A stretch of DNA of 64,000 nucleotides from Semisulcospira habei (lineage: Eukaryota > Mollusca > Gastropoda > Semisulcospiridae): the NCBI GenBank assembly GCA_036245525.1, contig BTPG01000006.1:68435786-68499785 (forward strand), read 5' to 3'. The position numbers and the translations under genes are program-made. Below the pieces are notes generated by a model. It was not told where the DNA came from, did not search any database, and saw only the letters and a list, made by a program, of their open reading frames with translations. This document shows, one piece after another, positions 1-14,200 of this stretch. Numbering within the stretch: position 1 is the first letter of the stretch; each line of letters begins with the position of its first letter.

Positions 1-391
1 TTGATGATGGATGATGATGATGATGGATGGATGGATGATGATGATGGATGGATGATGATGGATGGATGGATGATGATGGATGGATGGATGATGATGGATG
101 GATGGATGATGATGGATGGATGGATGATGGATGGATGGATGGATGATGGATGGATGGATGGATGATGGATGATGATGGATGGATGATGATGGATGGATGA
201 TGATGGATGGATGATGATGGATGATGGATGATGGATGATGATGGATGATGGATGATGGATGATGATGGATGATGGATGATTATGGATGATGGATGATGGA
301 TGATGGATGATGGATGATGGATGATGGATGATGATGATGGATGATGATGATGGATGATGGATGATGATGATGGATGATGGATGATGATGAT
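1..391. repeat. (GATG)n/(GAT)n microsatellite
   Basis: Nearly pure GATG and GAT units with no other sequence. The array passes directly into a LINE 3'-end-like sequence at 392, and a GAT run also precedes the related 3' end at 56446. It therefore may be the expanded 3' tail of a minus-strand LINE. Confidence 0.95.
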
Positions 392-460
392 GATATTCAG
401 GATAAAGCCATTAGGCAACTCAATGCCTGTCTTGCAAGCTGTCCTGTAAGCAAAAGAGAA
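392..460 (-). mobile_element. LINE 3'-terminal scrap
   Basis: ATTCAGGATAAAG followed by an imperfect match to GCCTRTCTTSCAARCTGTCCT is shared with 56474-56524, where it is the 3' end of a minus-strand LINE fragment preceded by GAT repeats. No coding sequence survives. The rest up to 638 is A-rich, including an (AAT)n stretch near 488-530, with nothing else recognised. Confidence 0.5.
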
Positions 461-638
461 CACAACAGGAAAAAAAACATGGCATGCAAATAATAATAAC
501 AATAATAATAATAAGAATAATAAGAATAACAATAATACGATGAGGAAGCAAAACTACGGGAAAAACAACAACACACAATAGGGGAATCATCGAAAGGAGG
601 AAATAAAATGACAATGGAGAATTTGTAACTGCCTCCGA

Positions 639-806
639 TGCAGAGAGAGAGAGAGCGAGAGAGAGAGCGAGAGAGAGCGAGAGAGAGCGAGAGAGAGCGG
701 CGAGAGAGCGAGAGAGCGGCGAGAGAGCGAGAGAGCGAGAGAGCGAGAGAGCGAGAGAGCGAGAGCGAGAGAGCGAGAGCGAGAGAGCGAGAGAGAGAGA
801 GAGAGA
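639..806. repeat. (GA)n / GAGAGC microsatellite
   Basis: Alternating GA runs with regular C interruptions (GAGAGC). It forms the left flank of the minus-strand LINE piece ending at 807, so the LINE 3' end abuts a GA tract. Confidence 0.95.
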
Positions 807-1742
807 ATCAATGAATCTTTATTTTACAACGGTAAAGATATTAACAATGCCAGGATCAATGCCATTTTTCAAATCTGCCGTTGCTACATCTATAAACACA
901 ACAATTACATTACATTAATACATGTATACGGGTGTGTTGGGGGAGGGGGAGCAATGGTAAGGAAGAAAGAAGGGGGAAAAAAAAGCAACAACACAGCAGC
1001 ACTATACATACACAGCAGAAGAATGGGTACATTACTAATAATGATATCTACGTGTAGAAAGCAAAGCTTGAAGATAGTTATGGCTGCGAAGATAAATGTT
1101 TAAAAAGACTTTTTTTTGAAACATGATACCGTTGGAGTGGTCTTCGTGTGGGATGGGAGCGAATTCCACAAAGTCGCCCCCGAGAATGCTAGACTGGTTT
1201 TAAATAAGTCTATTCTGGTTTTGGGTACTACATACAGGCTTTTTGTATCGCCATAGCGGGACTGTGACCGGACTAGTAGCTGGGTTAGATATTCCGGAGT
1301 GTTGTCATTCCGAATCTTGAAAAGGAGAACACCTTTGTTGAATGCAAACTGATTCTTGAGAGAAAGAAGTCCCGCTTTGTGAATCTTATCATCCGTTGTC
1401 AAAGTAGGATCAGGTAAAATTAATTTCGCTGCTCTTCTGTGTAAGGAGTTCAGTCTTTTTAAATGTACATCTCTGCAGCCATCCCACACCGTCGAAGCAT
1501 AATTAATGTGGGACTGAATATGTGCATAATAAAATAATTTTCTGGTTTCAAAGTCAGTGAAGTGCTTCAGTTTGGACAGCATGAAAATGTTTCTTGAAAC
1601 AGTTTTACACTTTATGTGTGTGTGCCTGCCATTTGAGCTGATCATCTATGATAATTCCAAGGAGGCGGTGTTCAGACACTTGTTCATTTTTTACCTTGCT
1701 TGTGTCTGCTAACTGTACTTTTATCTCACTGTTTTACTACTC
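807..1742 (-). mobile_element. LINE fragment, C-terminal part of RT plus 3' UTR
   Basis: The longest open stretch (1100-1645, 181 aa) matches the region downstream of the RT catalytic core in CR1/jockey-type LINEs. It contains HINYASTVWDGC, LKRLNSLHRRAAKLIL, a PEYLTQLL segment and the terminal SGATLWNSLPS motif. Just upstream another frame reads NEQVSEHRLLGIIIDDQLKW, so a frameshift lies near 1640. The 3' UTR (807-1099) contains CTTTATTTTACAACGG, shared with 45633-45710. The catalytic FADD block is missing, so this is a dead 5'-truncated copy. Clade assignment is inference from motif order. Confidence 0.75.
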
Positions 1743-2051
1743 ACAAACCAGATAGGTGAGGTTGGCGCTGGTTGATTTGTACATTTCCCTTGTGGACTTT
1801 CTCAGCGCTGGCCGAACGTTTAGTTGGATCCCTTGCCTTTCCCTGTCGGGCGCCAGGTCTCCGGCTCACGGAGTGATACGCGGTTTTGGGGCTGGGCGAT
1901 CGTGTGCATCCCTTGGGGATGTATGTGGTCGTCTTGTTGCCTGCCTGTGTGTCTTTCTGTGGGCTGGTGGGTGCCTGTTGGGTGGGGCTGGTGGCTCTGG
2001 CTGGTTGTCTTCCGCCCCCACCCCACCCCCTTCTTTTTTAATTTTTTTTAA

Positions 2052-2123
<72 letters not shown>

Positions 2124-2243
2124 TTTCTTTTCCCCCCTACCCCTTTTAACACTTCTCTCTAGCCCTCTTTCTCTCTTTACGCTTTTTTCTTTTCCCTTCT
2201 TCCCCTTCCTCCTTCCTCCTTTCCCCCCCCCCTCCCCCCCTCC

Positions 2244-2278
<35 letters not shown>

Positions 2279-2621
2279 CCCCCCCTTCTTTTTTGAGTTA
2301 CCCTTGAAGACGGTTTCACAACTACCTACTCTCCACTTATACCTATATTCTCTTACTGAATTTGATTATTTGCTTTGTTTTCATGACTTATTACTTGTTG
2401 TGTACCGTGCTAAATGCTGGGTTTTTTTTCCCGGGGTCCTCCCGTTTTTCCCCGAGGTAGTCCTTAACTTGAAGGTGATATAAAGTTTGCCTTCGGGTTG
2501 GTGTTTAGCAGGCTTTGTGTATTAGACACTCAGCCTACTTCGTGCCCAAGGGTATTCCCCGTTCGTTCTCGTTCTCTTTCTTTCTCAGTCTCTTTCTCTC
2601 TCAGTCTCTCTCAGTCTCTCT

Positions 2622-2713
<92 letters not shown>

Positions 2714-2950
2714 GGCCTCATCTACACGCCTTTTCTTTCGCTCGCTCCTGCACGTGCTTGCACATACTCTTGTCTCTCGTGTTCAGGTTCTTTCCGAGTC
2801 TCTCTCTTACGATTTTTCGTTGACGTCATTTTTACTTTTTCCGCACTTTTGTTCTTCCTTTTCTTTTATTTTACGTCACCTCCTTCAGTTGCCACATTCC
2901 TTCTGCCAAATGAAGATAAGTAGCGGCTAATCTCTATGTTTGTTTGTTTG
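1743..2950. repeat. pyrimidine-rich interrupting segment with (TC)n arrays
   Basis: TC arrays at 2056-2119, 2249-2276 and 2623-2707 are embedded in C/T-rich DNA. The left end carries CTCACAAACCAGATAGGTGA, which recurs in opposite orientation at 56796-56815. Long Ser/Leu-rich reading frames here are products of the TC repeat. No gene seen. Confidence 0.7.
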
Positions 2951-2951
2951 T

Positions 2952-4880
<1,929 letters not shown>

Positions 4881-5862
4881 CGAAGTGGGGAGGAGGGAGG
4901 AGGGGTGGCGGGGAAAGGCAAGTGACAGTCCCAAACATGGCCAAAATCTTATGAGATTTATTTCTAAAAGCTTTTTCTCAAATAAACAATAAAATGTATG
5001 ATTTGAAGATTGTTTTCTCTAAAATATATTTATTACAAAATAATTTTTCTTCCATAAATTTTGGGAGGGAGGGGAGGAAGGCAGTGGATATGCTGGCCCC
5101 TCCTACGTTTTCATTAGGGAGGGGAGGGGGGGACTCCCCCCCCCCCCCCCGCCTCGGGGCTCCTCCTCACCCCTTCCGTCTCCACATCACTAATAAAAAG
5201 ATAAAAAACGATTTTTTTTTCTGCGCCGGAGTTAATGATCAAAGTCCTATTAGCTGTTGCACTAGCTCCACGCTTTAGATGCTAGCAGCATATTTTGTCC
5301 AGGCACCAAGCCTTACTGCATGTAGTCTACAGAGGACAGGTCCAACATAGAAGTTGTTCGGAAAACAAAAATGGGTCCAAATCGCTTGTGTTTCGAGGAA
5401 AACAGTGGATTAAAAGCCAAAACAAGCTTTCGATATCGCTTGTTTGTCGGGACTTTTATCCATTCGTTTCGTCAAAAAACGTGCAATTTTGACCTACTTG
5501 TGGTTTCCGGAACTTGTCATTGGCATCTCACAACCTGGACGAACAAACATTTAGGTCCCTTGATCCTTTGCGCAGAGTCGTGTATTGACATAGTTTCTTG
5601 TCGTCAGCTTTCGATTTGGTGCCATAAGGTATGGGTCAAGGGATATAACTCTTTGTCTAGCGTTGAGTGATTCCCCATAGTATGTGTATTCTCCACCGAC
5701 CAACGATTGCTTCCTCTGTGGTTTGTGGTTCACCTAAATTTCGGGAGTTCGATCTCTGGGCTTGGATGTGTTAACACCATGATACTGACGATACAGTAAC
5801 TACGCGTCATTTCCACCGAACGGTATCGTCCGCAGAAGTCTAGGGGTTAAATAAATCAATAG

Positions 5863-6062
5863 TTCTTCACTGCCGAGAAAAATGGATCACCATCCAAATG
5901 CAAGAGGTATAGATCCTCATGAGCCCCCGCAGTTGTGGTGGCTCTTGAGGATCTATGTCTCTTGCTGACTTCTCTTTGAAACCATGTACATTTGACGTCT
6001 GAGGTTCTTTGACGTCGAACTTTGAATGATTTAAAAAACACGGTCTGCAGTGAAGGGGTTAA
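5863..6062. mobile_element. palindromic TTAA-type MITE (hairpin family 1)
   Basis: The left end reads CTTCACTGCCGAGAAAA and the right end GCAGTGAAGGGGTTAA. The centre (5901-5964) is a near-perfect hairpin with arms CAAGAGGTATAGATCCTCAT and the complement of AGACATAGATCCTCA-type sequence. The left TTAA has decayed. The paralogous insertion in segment B is at 19103-19322, so this insertion predates the duplication. Confidence 0.75.
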
Positions 6063-6775
6063 CTAATGCCTCAGTCAATAGATAGAATTAAGCCCCATTA
6101 TCTGCGGTCAGTGTAATAACTTCCACATCTGAAGCCAGCGGTCGGCGACGGATCGGTAAGGAAATCTCAAGGGTAGTGGGCGCCAGACTAAAGTTGTCCA
6201 GGCACTAGAGTTGCCCAGATTTTTATCTTTATCTGCGCAGCCAGTTGCGTCATCGTCGCTCGCCGTGAATTTTATACAGCGTTTTGCAGACGAATGAAAA
6301 ATGCCGAAACATTTGTTTAGCGTGATAATGAACGGGACACGCGATTTAGTTTTTGACACAAAAACATTGAACGTTGGGTCAATAAAAAGTGGGGAAAATG
6401 GAGGCCACGGCTTATTAGTTTTTAGAGGGATTTACAGGATTGTAGTTTTCAACCTCTTTTTCGAACAGTGAAGTACCAGCCCCCAGCTGCAGGAAACTTT
6501 TTTTTCCAAGCGAGTAACTGGCGACCAGCTGCATTGCAGCGAGAGTTTTGCGTAGGGCTAAAATAGGTACTGCCAGCTATCGAAAATGACGTGCAACTCG
6601 ACCCAGGTTTCCTCTTGGAACGTTTGAGGTTCCGCTGGGTTTGCAACAACGTTTTTGTTAAATTTGTGATTTGAGAAACGTTGAAAGACCAACTTGTTCA
6701 AGAACTGTTTCAGCAGCGGACTGCGTCTTTTTTCCTGGACGTTTGCTATGTGTATGTACGAATCAACTGGAACAT

Positions 6776-6850
6776 CCACGTGCTTTCCAAATGACAAGCA
6801 AGATCTCACAAAGTTTACGAGATCTTGCATGTTATTTGAAAAGCACGTGG
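6776..6850. other. 75-bp hairpin upstream of GPCR copy 1
   Basis: The left arm CCACGTGCTTTCCAAATGAC pairs with GTTATTTGAAAAGCACGTGG around a short loop, with an inner AAGATCTC / GAGATCTT stem. The same hairpin is kept at 19880-19954 in segment B, about 600 bases before each GPCR start. Function unknown; it may be another miniature element. Confidence 0.6.
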
Positions 6851-7144
6851 CTTCTTGGTCCTTGGCTGTCTCCTGAGTACGGGACTGGGCGTGGTCATGT
6901 GGTGGCTTTCATTGATGTTAGATTGTTTATTTATTTATTCATTTTTGGGGGCAATTTTCGATGTGGAGAAAATCTGGCAGTAACTGATCGTGTGCCACCA
7001 TGTTTCACGCTGGCAGAAGACAACATTGCTCTTAACCCACTAATGTTGGATACTTCTTTTCAGTTTTTCTTTCCCTTCATCATAATGAAACTCTAGGCTG
7101 GATACAGACGAGCAGTTTCTTATAGTCAGTCACACGCAATCAAG

Positions 7145-7362
7145 TGAACCCCTTCCCTGCCACTGTACGTACATTTTAGTTTCGAAAATCTTGCTTTATT
7201 TAACGATCAAAAGTCAACACCGCCCAAGAAACATGGATGTAAACTTGTCGCAGCCAGAGGCATAGATGCTCATGAGCCCCCGCAGTCGCGGGGGGTTCAT
7301 AAGGTTGTATGTCTCTTGCAGCTCGAGCCTATTCACTTTTTTCTCGCTAGAGAAAGGGTTAA
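7145..7362. mobile_element. palindromic TTAA-type MITE (hairpin family 1)
   Basis: The left end GTGAACCCCTTCCCTGCC (TTAA changed to GTGA) and right end AGAAAGGGTTAA bracket a family-1 hairpin at 7253-7320. It ends about 100 bases before the GPCR start codon, and the paralogue at 20253-20465 has the same position relative to GPCR copy 2. It could lie in the promoter or 5' UTR of these genes. Confidence 0.75.
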
Positions 7363-7460
7363 ACGCTTACAAAAACTGAGATGATCGGACTATTTCTTTT
7401 CATACACTGACGTAAACCAGAAAAATAATTCTGCACAATTCAGCGGTGACGACCTACACG

Positions 7461-8462
7461 ATGACAACAATCACGACAGCTTCAGTAAACGAGTCATCAC
7501 TATCTCCATCGCCAGCTGACTATGCCTACATTGCAGTACATGTGTGCCTGTTCGTTGCCACAGTAGCGACTAACGTCGTGACCTTGGTCGTTATAGCGAC
7601 GACCCCGCGGTTGCAGACTATTCCTAATATGTACATCGCGACCTTGGCCGGCTCTGACCTTCTGGTGGCTGTTGACCATCTAGTGTTTATACCATGGCGA
7701 CACCCCGCTTACCACGTTTACTTCGAGGAAAACTTTTCGTTGTGTTCCTTCCTGATGGTGTTTGTGGACTTGGCGCCAGGCGTGAGTATTTGGACTGTGG
7801 TTCTGATTGCAGTGGACAGGCTGCTGTACATCAAATTTCCGTTCTTTTACCTGCGGGCTGTCACCAAGAAAAAAGTGACCGTAACGATTATTGTGACGTG
7901 GGTGACCTGCATTGCCTTTGCAGTTTTTTTCAGAGTGTTTCGGTCTGAAGCCAGCCGCTATCCTGGTTGCGGTATAATGGCTATTGTACACGTCTCAGAC
8001 ATAAGTGCACGTTTAAGCGGAATTGTTGGCATGTTGGTGATTGTAGCACTCTTCTTTCTCTACGCCATACTGCTGAGAACAGCAGCAAAACAGGCCAAGG
8101 CCATAAGGAACTCCCACCAGCTTGGGGTCATAAGTTCGTTACCGAGAACTTTGACCTTGCCCGAGGACGCAGTCCGGCGTGACCGTACTGCCAAAGCTAC
8201 ACTGAACATCAAGGCTGTGCAACGAATGGCGGGTGTTTTCATCTGTTTCTGCGTCTGTTGGACGCCTACCAAATTCATCAGTCTGATTGGCCCGAGCACC
8301 GTGGGCGAAGACATTGCGTCGATGTCTCTGATTCTTGCAACGTTCAATTCGGCCGCCAATTTCGCTGTGTACGCTCTGGCTGACCGCGAATTTCGTGCAG
8401 CTGTCGCCCGCCTGATGCAAATGAAGACAAACAGTGTATCGGACACTTGCGTAGGACCTTGA
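7461..8462 (+). CDS. class A (rhodopsin-like) orphan GPCR, copy 1
   Basis: Single exon, 333 residues from the ATG at 7461. An upstream in-frame GTG at 7446 is unlikely as a start, and copy 2 begins at the matching ATG. Seven hydrophobic segments are visible. Hallmarks by residue: N38 in TM1; D66 in TM2 (SDLL); C95 before TM3 and C170 in extracellular loop 2 for the disulfide; DRL at 119-121 for DRY; W147 in TM4; CWTP at 266-269 in TM6; NFAVY at 300-304 in place of NPxxY. N10 and N91 are possible glycosylation sites. The position corresponding to 3.32 is Val, so a classical amine-binding Asp is absent. By family it should be a plasma-membrane receptor coupling to G proteins. The ligand is unknown; a chemosensory role is inference from tandem, intronless, fast-diverging copies. 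Confidence 0.85.
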   Translation: MTTITTASVNESSLSPSPADYAYIAVHVCLFVATVATNVVTLVVIATTPRLQTIPNMYIATLAGSDLLVAVDHLVFIPWRHPAYHVYFEENFSLCSFLMVFVDLAPGVSIWTVVLIAVDRLLYIKFPFFYLRAVTKKKVTVTIIVTWVTCIAFAVFFRVFRSEASRYPGCGIMAIVHVSDISARLSGIVGMLVIVALFFLYAILLRTAAKQAKAIRNSHQLGVISSLPRTLTLPEDAVRRDRTAKATLNIKAVQRMAGVFICFCVCWTPTKFISLIGPSTVGEDIASMSLILATFNSAANFAVYALADREFRAAVARLMQMKTNSVSDTCVGP

Positions 8463-8663
8463 ACATACTGGGCAATAAGGTTGACTGACATTCCCAAATG
8501 TTGGGAGTTGTCATCCGAAAACTACATTGCGCGACGTGGAGACATATCGATCATTATGGTTCTAGGGTGGTGCCTGTAGGCGCCAAGCTATCATGTTCTG
8601 GCAGCACCCTTGAACAATCATGATCGATGCATGTCCTGATGCAATGTGTCGGAGCTGAACGGA

Positions 8664-8755
8664 TTAACTCATTCCAGACATGCCGACTATGGACACGCGG
8701 CTTTTTGTCAGCATTTTGCGGCGTATGCGTATGCGCTACGTCTGCAATGACTTAA
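8664..8755. mobile_element. short TTAA-bounded palindromic MITE
   Basis: TTAACTCATTCCAGACATG at the left mirrors ACGTCTGCAATGACTTAA at the right, with an inner stem between GCATACGCGG-like arms. TTAA stands at both ends, and the left TTAA is also the right boundary of the family-2 hairpin element. Paralogous copies begin at 9475 and 21763. Confidence 0.6.
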
Positions 8756-9140
8756 TACAACACGTGGGGATTTTCGCTGTGTGGCGAGGTAACAACCTGC
8801 TTGCAACACGATTGCGGCGTATTGCAAGGGAGTTGTAGTCGCAGCGAGTTGAAGCCAACCATCAGGCGACACGAGGCGTCACTTGTTCACAACACACAAG
8901 ATAGCAACCATGCGGACCACAATATGTCGCAAGAGTGTTGTTGCAAGCAGGCTGCAAACGTGCGTCACGGAATTCGAAAAATCACCAGATGCAGAGCCCA
9001 CCAGTTAGCTCATGATCCAATTTCCGAAACAGCTTGCTGGCATTTGAGTTTGTACGGTACGGTTTCGAACTATGTAGTCAAAACCCAGAGACCAGCACAC
9101 GATTCTGGATAACAACTGCCCCAAGTTGTCGAAAAACAAT

Positions 9141-9318
9141 ACAGTAAACTCTGGATATAACAAATCGCCAGGGGACCCAATTTGTCTTGTTGTTAAACCC
9201 GATGTTTGTTATAAGCGAAGTAATTTACGTTGAAAAACTGCTGTCGGGACCTTTAAAAAAGTGTTGCTATATCCGAACTTTGTTGTGTCTGACCTTATTA
9301 TATGCGGAGTAGACTGTA
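9141..9318. mobile_element. TIR element with ACAGTAAACTC ends
   Basis: The left end ACAGTAAACTCTGGATATAA and right end TTATATGCGGAGTAGACTGT are inverted. The interior repeats TATAAC/TTGTTATA-like words. Other copies: 9961-10230, the right half at about 22220-22300, and an inverted copy at 43395-43572. It resembles non-autonomous Tc1/mariner-Tigger-type elements; that assignment is inference. Confidence 0.65.
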
Positions 9319-9330
9319 AATCCATTTTTG

Positions 9331-10230
<900 letters not shown>

Positions 10231-10786
10231 AAATCCATTTTTGTGAAAACAGAAATCCTGTCAGTCTTGTCAACGCCGTTGACCGTTGAATGAAAGCACA
10301 TTTATACTGCCCAGACTGAATGAAACAGGGAGCGTTTAAGATACAACAAAGTTTTATAACAACATTGTGTTGAGACAAAGACATTGAAAGTAATTACCTT
10401 TTGCGCACTTGTTTGGCTTCGTTTCGCCATAAGTGTTATATGCGTTTGTTCCTTGTTAGATTTTATTTATTTTATTTTATTTTATTTTATTATTTTTCGC
10501 TGTTTTTTTTTTCTTTTTTTACAGCGTCGTGTCCACACTGGCACACTGTCTAATCAAATATGTACCATGTCTGATTAAAATTGGAAACTATAATTCTGAT
10601 TTCTTTTAATAAAATCGTTGATTTCAAGAAAACTTCCGCAGTTTGTCAGCTGGGGTTCGTTTCTCTGAGCCTTTCACTTCCGAGACACGTGTGCATACAA
10701 TTTCACCGCGGAAACCTTGCACTTAAGACTGAAGGCCCTCAAACAGTTCTGGATGAAGAACACAGTTACGTTGTACGAAGGCACCT

Positions 10787-10852
10787 GCAATAGGAATAGA
10801 GCCTCATGAGCCCTCGCGAACGCTAGGGCTTATGAGGCCCTACTTCTTTTGC
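10787..10852. repeat. family-1 hairpin, worn copy
   Basis: Arms CCTCATGAGCCCTCGCG and AGGGCTTATGAGGCCC are imperfect. The paralogue is at 22856-22920. TTAA ends are not visible here. Confidence 0.6.
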
Positions 10853-10979
10853 TTTTAGGTCAAGGGCTTAGCATATAGTTCTTCAATAAATTCACTGAGA
10901 CAAGTGCGTCATTTCTAGAGAGGAAATTCGCAACGAAGAAAGAAAGACGCTTAGAAAAGGCAAGTGCGGCACAATAAAT

Positions 10980-11036
10980 TGTGTGTGAGTGTGTGTGTGT
11001 GTGTGTATGTGTGTGTGTGCACGCGTACGTGCGCGT

Positions 11037-11096
<60 letters not shown>

Positions 11097-11105
11097 ATGT
11101 GTGTG
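10980..11105. repeat. (GT)n microsatellite
   Basis: GT repeats with scattered GA, CA and CG interruptions. The paralogous site in B (23053-23127) is short and irregular. Confidence 0.95.
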
Positions 11106-11346
11106 AAATGGTGTTCAAGGGTAGCGATAGATTAGCGAAGCTCGAACAAGGCATAAATAGGTCTGCATTTGTCTTCTTACGAACTCTTTACACTTTTTCT
11201 CATTGGCCTAGCTCAACTTGATTCGCATTTTCCCCTTCTTCCCCGTTATCAAGGCAACCTGAGGCTTCTGATTACCCGTCTCCCCAGCTGCGTACTCTTT
11301 AAGCAAAACAGCATGCTCTAGAACATTATTATTTATATTACAAGTT

Positions 11347-11505
11347 AGGCGTTGCTAGTTGTTCTTGTCGCCTCCATGGTCCGATCAGGGTTACCTGAGA
11401 CTTTTACTTTTGATACTGAACTCTCTGATCACTATCACATTAACTTTGACACTACAGAATTCGCTGATCGGATCCGAGAGGCGACAAGAACCCCTGGCAA
11501 AGCCT
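11347..11505. mobile_element. TIR MITE, AGGCNTTGC ends
   Basis: AGGCGTTGCTAGTTGTTCTT ... CCTCCATGGTCCGATCAG mirrors CTGATCGGATCCGAGAGGCG ... CCCCTGGCAAAGCCT. The paralogue at 23365-23480 lacks about 40 internal bases. Confidence 0.65.
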
Positions 11506-11743
11506 GAGTCGTAAGACGATTTTTTTTTCTACAATTGTAAAACATATAATTACATGCGCACGAAGGATCCTTTTGAAAGAGCCCCTGTTCACTAGGGGAC
11601 GCAACTCTCAATGTGTCTATTACCTCCCCTTACTGTGTGTCCTGACGGTACGTGGCTTTCGCTTTGAAATTTCTGCCAAACGTATCACATTTAGATTTTT
11701 TTTGTTTTTGTTTTTGCCTAAGTATGTCCCATAAGTATACTAA

Positions 11744-11819
11744 CGAGTAAAAGAAATGCGACATTTTCGGAGTCATCGGAAATACTTTAGTTCTGAAAAT
11801 GTCGCATTTTTTTTGCTCG
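11744..11819. repeat. 76-bp hairpin (AAATGCGACATTTTC arms)
   Basis: CGAGTAAAAGAAATGCGACA pairs with TGTCGCATTTTTTTTGCTCG around a short loop. The paralogue at 23716-23792 has two arm mismatches. It may be a terminal piece of a TIR element; no gene here. Confidence 0.6.
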
Positions 11820-12515
11820 AATCGTCACTATAGTACGCAACGCGTGCATATCACCTTTTTGTTGCGTAACCCTCTCAGATTTTGTTTATACTGGCGTTTT
11901 GTTTCTGCGCCGTTTCGACTATGATCTTATGTACAAACTACCTTGGGCCAACACTTGGAATTTTCTGTCTTCGATACTATCTTATACTAACATATCGCAT
12001 TTTAAAATTGTTTTTCAACGACTTTGGTACTAAAGGTATTACAATCACCTGCGTAGAGTTGTTTTTGTTGTGTGACCACCCAATTTATTTTTATTATTTT
12101 TGTTAAAAGATCTGTATCTTTGTGCTTAAAGGTTTGACTGAAGGACGGTTTTAATAAGTGCCTGTTTGTAATGAGAAACATGTTTGGTCAAATCCATATA
12201 TGGGGAAAAATAGTGTGATTAGCGAGTACGTACGTTGTCATTAAAATCTGTGATAGGCTGAGGCTATATTCTTATCACGGGTGATAAGTAGCCTCTCTTT
12301 GCCTTCAGAACTGGCGATCAGGAGAGAAAAAAGGCGAACGAAGCTAGGCCAATGTGAAAAAGTGTAAGGAGTCGGGAAAAAGACGAACGGCTTCAGCCAA
12401 TCACACTTCTCAGTACGAGCACGCCATTCCTTTCATTCATTCAAACCGCAAGGCAAGAAAAAGATGAATGAAAGTTAGGGGATTAGACAAGAACAACAAC
12501 CATATGCCAACGTAT

Positions 12516-12690
12516 TTAACCCCTTCCCTGACAAAGTACGTACTTTTTGTTTTCTGAGATCTGTGTTTACTGAACGACCAAAAGCCACTACTGCCCGAAG
12601 AACGTGGACACAATTTTGTCTCAGGAAGAGACAGGGGCTCGTGAGGATCTATGCCTCCTGCAGTTAGATCTCCTTCACGTTTTCTCTGCG
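12516..12690. mobile_element. family-1 MITE, broken
   Basis: A good left end, TTAACCCCTTCCCTGAC, at 12516. The left hairpin arm is mostly deleted, leaving GGGGCTCGTGAGGATCTATG. The right end is lost beside a GT/G tract. The intact paralogue is 24458-24673. Confidence 0.7.
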
Positions 12691-12809
12691 TGTGTGTGTA
12701 TGTGTGTGTGTGTGGGGGGGGGGGGGGGAAGAGGTTGGGGAAGGTTGGAGGGGGAGGAGGGGGTTGCCCATGTTGTGTGACTGGCGTTTTTTTCGGTTGT
12801 CCAGATTTG

Positions 12810-13016
12810 TGACTGCCATTTTTGTCTACCGTATCAGTTTAAAAAATACAGTAGCCTTTGAAATGGGGCTGGTTCGGAGCGCATCTCAGAGCATGCACAT
12901 GACGTTTTTGGCATGGAGCAGAAATTCTGGCAAAGAAGTAACACGATAAAAATGACTTTACGTATAGCTACACAAATCTTGCTAGAGAACGTCTTTTTTG
13001 GCGCCAAACGCCGTGT

Positions 13017-13089
<73 letters not shown>

Positions 13090-13400
13090 AGCGACTAGAA
13101 CCCACGTTTGAGGACGGACAAGCTTTGAAATTTTATGATATTGTCCCTGAAAGAATTATCTCGGGACCTTTTTAAAAATGTTTTGATTAAGATGCTTCTT
13201 GGGGAGAGAATGACTGTTTCACAAAATCCGGTTGATCCACACTGGTGTTCGCAGTCTTATAATTTTTACTAGAGATTTTGCGTATAGCTAGATAAAAGGG
13301 ACACATAACCAGCATTGTACCTCTAGAACTTTTGGAGTGATAGTTAAATATTTTTTGAAAAAATGTATTTTCACTTTTTGAGGATTAATTTTACAAATTA
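12810..13400 (-). mobile_element. CA-centred repeat element (minus copy)
   Basis: Flanks of the (GT)n array at 13018-13088 match, on the opposite strand, the flanks of the (CA)n array at 28405-28520: GTACAATGCTGGTTA, TTTTATCTAGCT, CCCGAGATAATTATTTTAGG-type blocks, then AGACGTTCTCTAGCAAG and CTTTGCCAGAATTTCTGC. Diverged relatives surround CA/CATA arrays at 26690-27290 and 41080-41500. It is non-coding; the microsatellite appears to be a built-in part of the element. Confidence 0.65.
13018..13088. repeat. (GT)n microsatellite
   Basis: Pure GT array at the centre of the minus-strand CA-centred element. Confidence 0.95.
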
Positions 13401-13977
13401 TATGGGTTAATCTTAAAACAATTGAATTTTTGTTACGAAAAAAAAACACCACACAATCTTCTCATTAATAATCACGTGATTTTTCGTATCGGTATTTACA
13501 TGAGCCTGCACTTTGTCTCGGCTGTCGGATACGAATAGGTTAATTGTGACATTAATACCCTAGGTGTGAAAATCAGTTTTCTGCACCACTTTTTCTGAGT
13601 CATTTGTAAAACAACTAACATAACGGTAATTTTTCTTTTACTAATAAAACTATCTTCTCACTAATACACGCATGATTTTTCATAAACAGTGTTTGCATAA
13701 GCCTGCTGTTTGTCCCGGCCCTGGGGTAGGATTAGGTCAAATTGTGACCTGTAATCCCTAGGCGTGAAAATCAGCAAGAAAATTGCAAAGTTGATTCTCT
13801 GATACGTCAAATGTTAGTACTGCGATGAGTGACGTATAACGTCGAGTCGTCACTATGAACACAGCGTCGTGGGACTAATGATGCCATGACGTGAAGCTTG
13901 AAGTGACGCCATTTCGCTGCTCGTGCTATCATTCTTCTTCAGAATAGCTATGCTACGCCAGACCAAGGAGCTTACGA

Positions 13978-14200
13978 ATGGCGGGAATCGCCGTGTGTCC
14001 GTCTTTATTTCTGTGCGCCAGTGTGTGTGGATCAGAGGGTGGGTTAAGAGTAGAAGGAGATGAATCCCTGTCGCTACACGAGCCCACAGAGCGTACTAAT
14101 GACGGGAAGCGCCGTGTGTCCGTCTTTATTTGTGTGCGCCGACGTGTGTGTTGATCAGAGGTTGGCTTAGAGAGGAGGGAAATGGATGCACAATAAGCCT
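13978..14200. repeat. two direct ~120-bp repeats
   Basis: GGCGGGAATCGCCGTGTGTC and GACGGGAAGCGCCGTGTGTC each precede CGTCTTTATTT, GTGTGTG and GATCAGAGG. Segment B keeps both units (28990-29190), but its first is split by an insertion after 28070. Confidence 0.65.

Larger units (their letters stand above)
8530..9330. repeat. post-GPCR unit, first tandem copy
   Basis: An ~800-base unit starting CGCGACGTGGAGACATATC and repeated immediately at 9331. It holds, in order, a worn family-2 hairpin (8548-8624), a small TTAA-bounded palindrome (8664-8755), a stretch with TTGCAACACGATTGCGGC, and a TIR element (9141-9318). Segment B has the unit once (21610-22315), so the tandem copy arose in A after the A/B split or was lost in B. 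Confidence 0.8.

Noticed and set aside
1756..2923. Plus-strand Ser/Leu-rich frames (up to 183 codons)
   Set aside because: Produced by (TC)n arrays and C/T-rich DNA.
11882..12106. 74-codon plus frame paralogous to 23870-24064
   Set aside because: The two copies share DNA but have indels and no conserved protein, so it is duplicated non-coding sequence.
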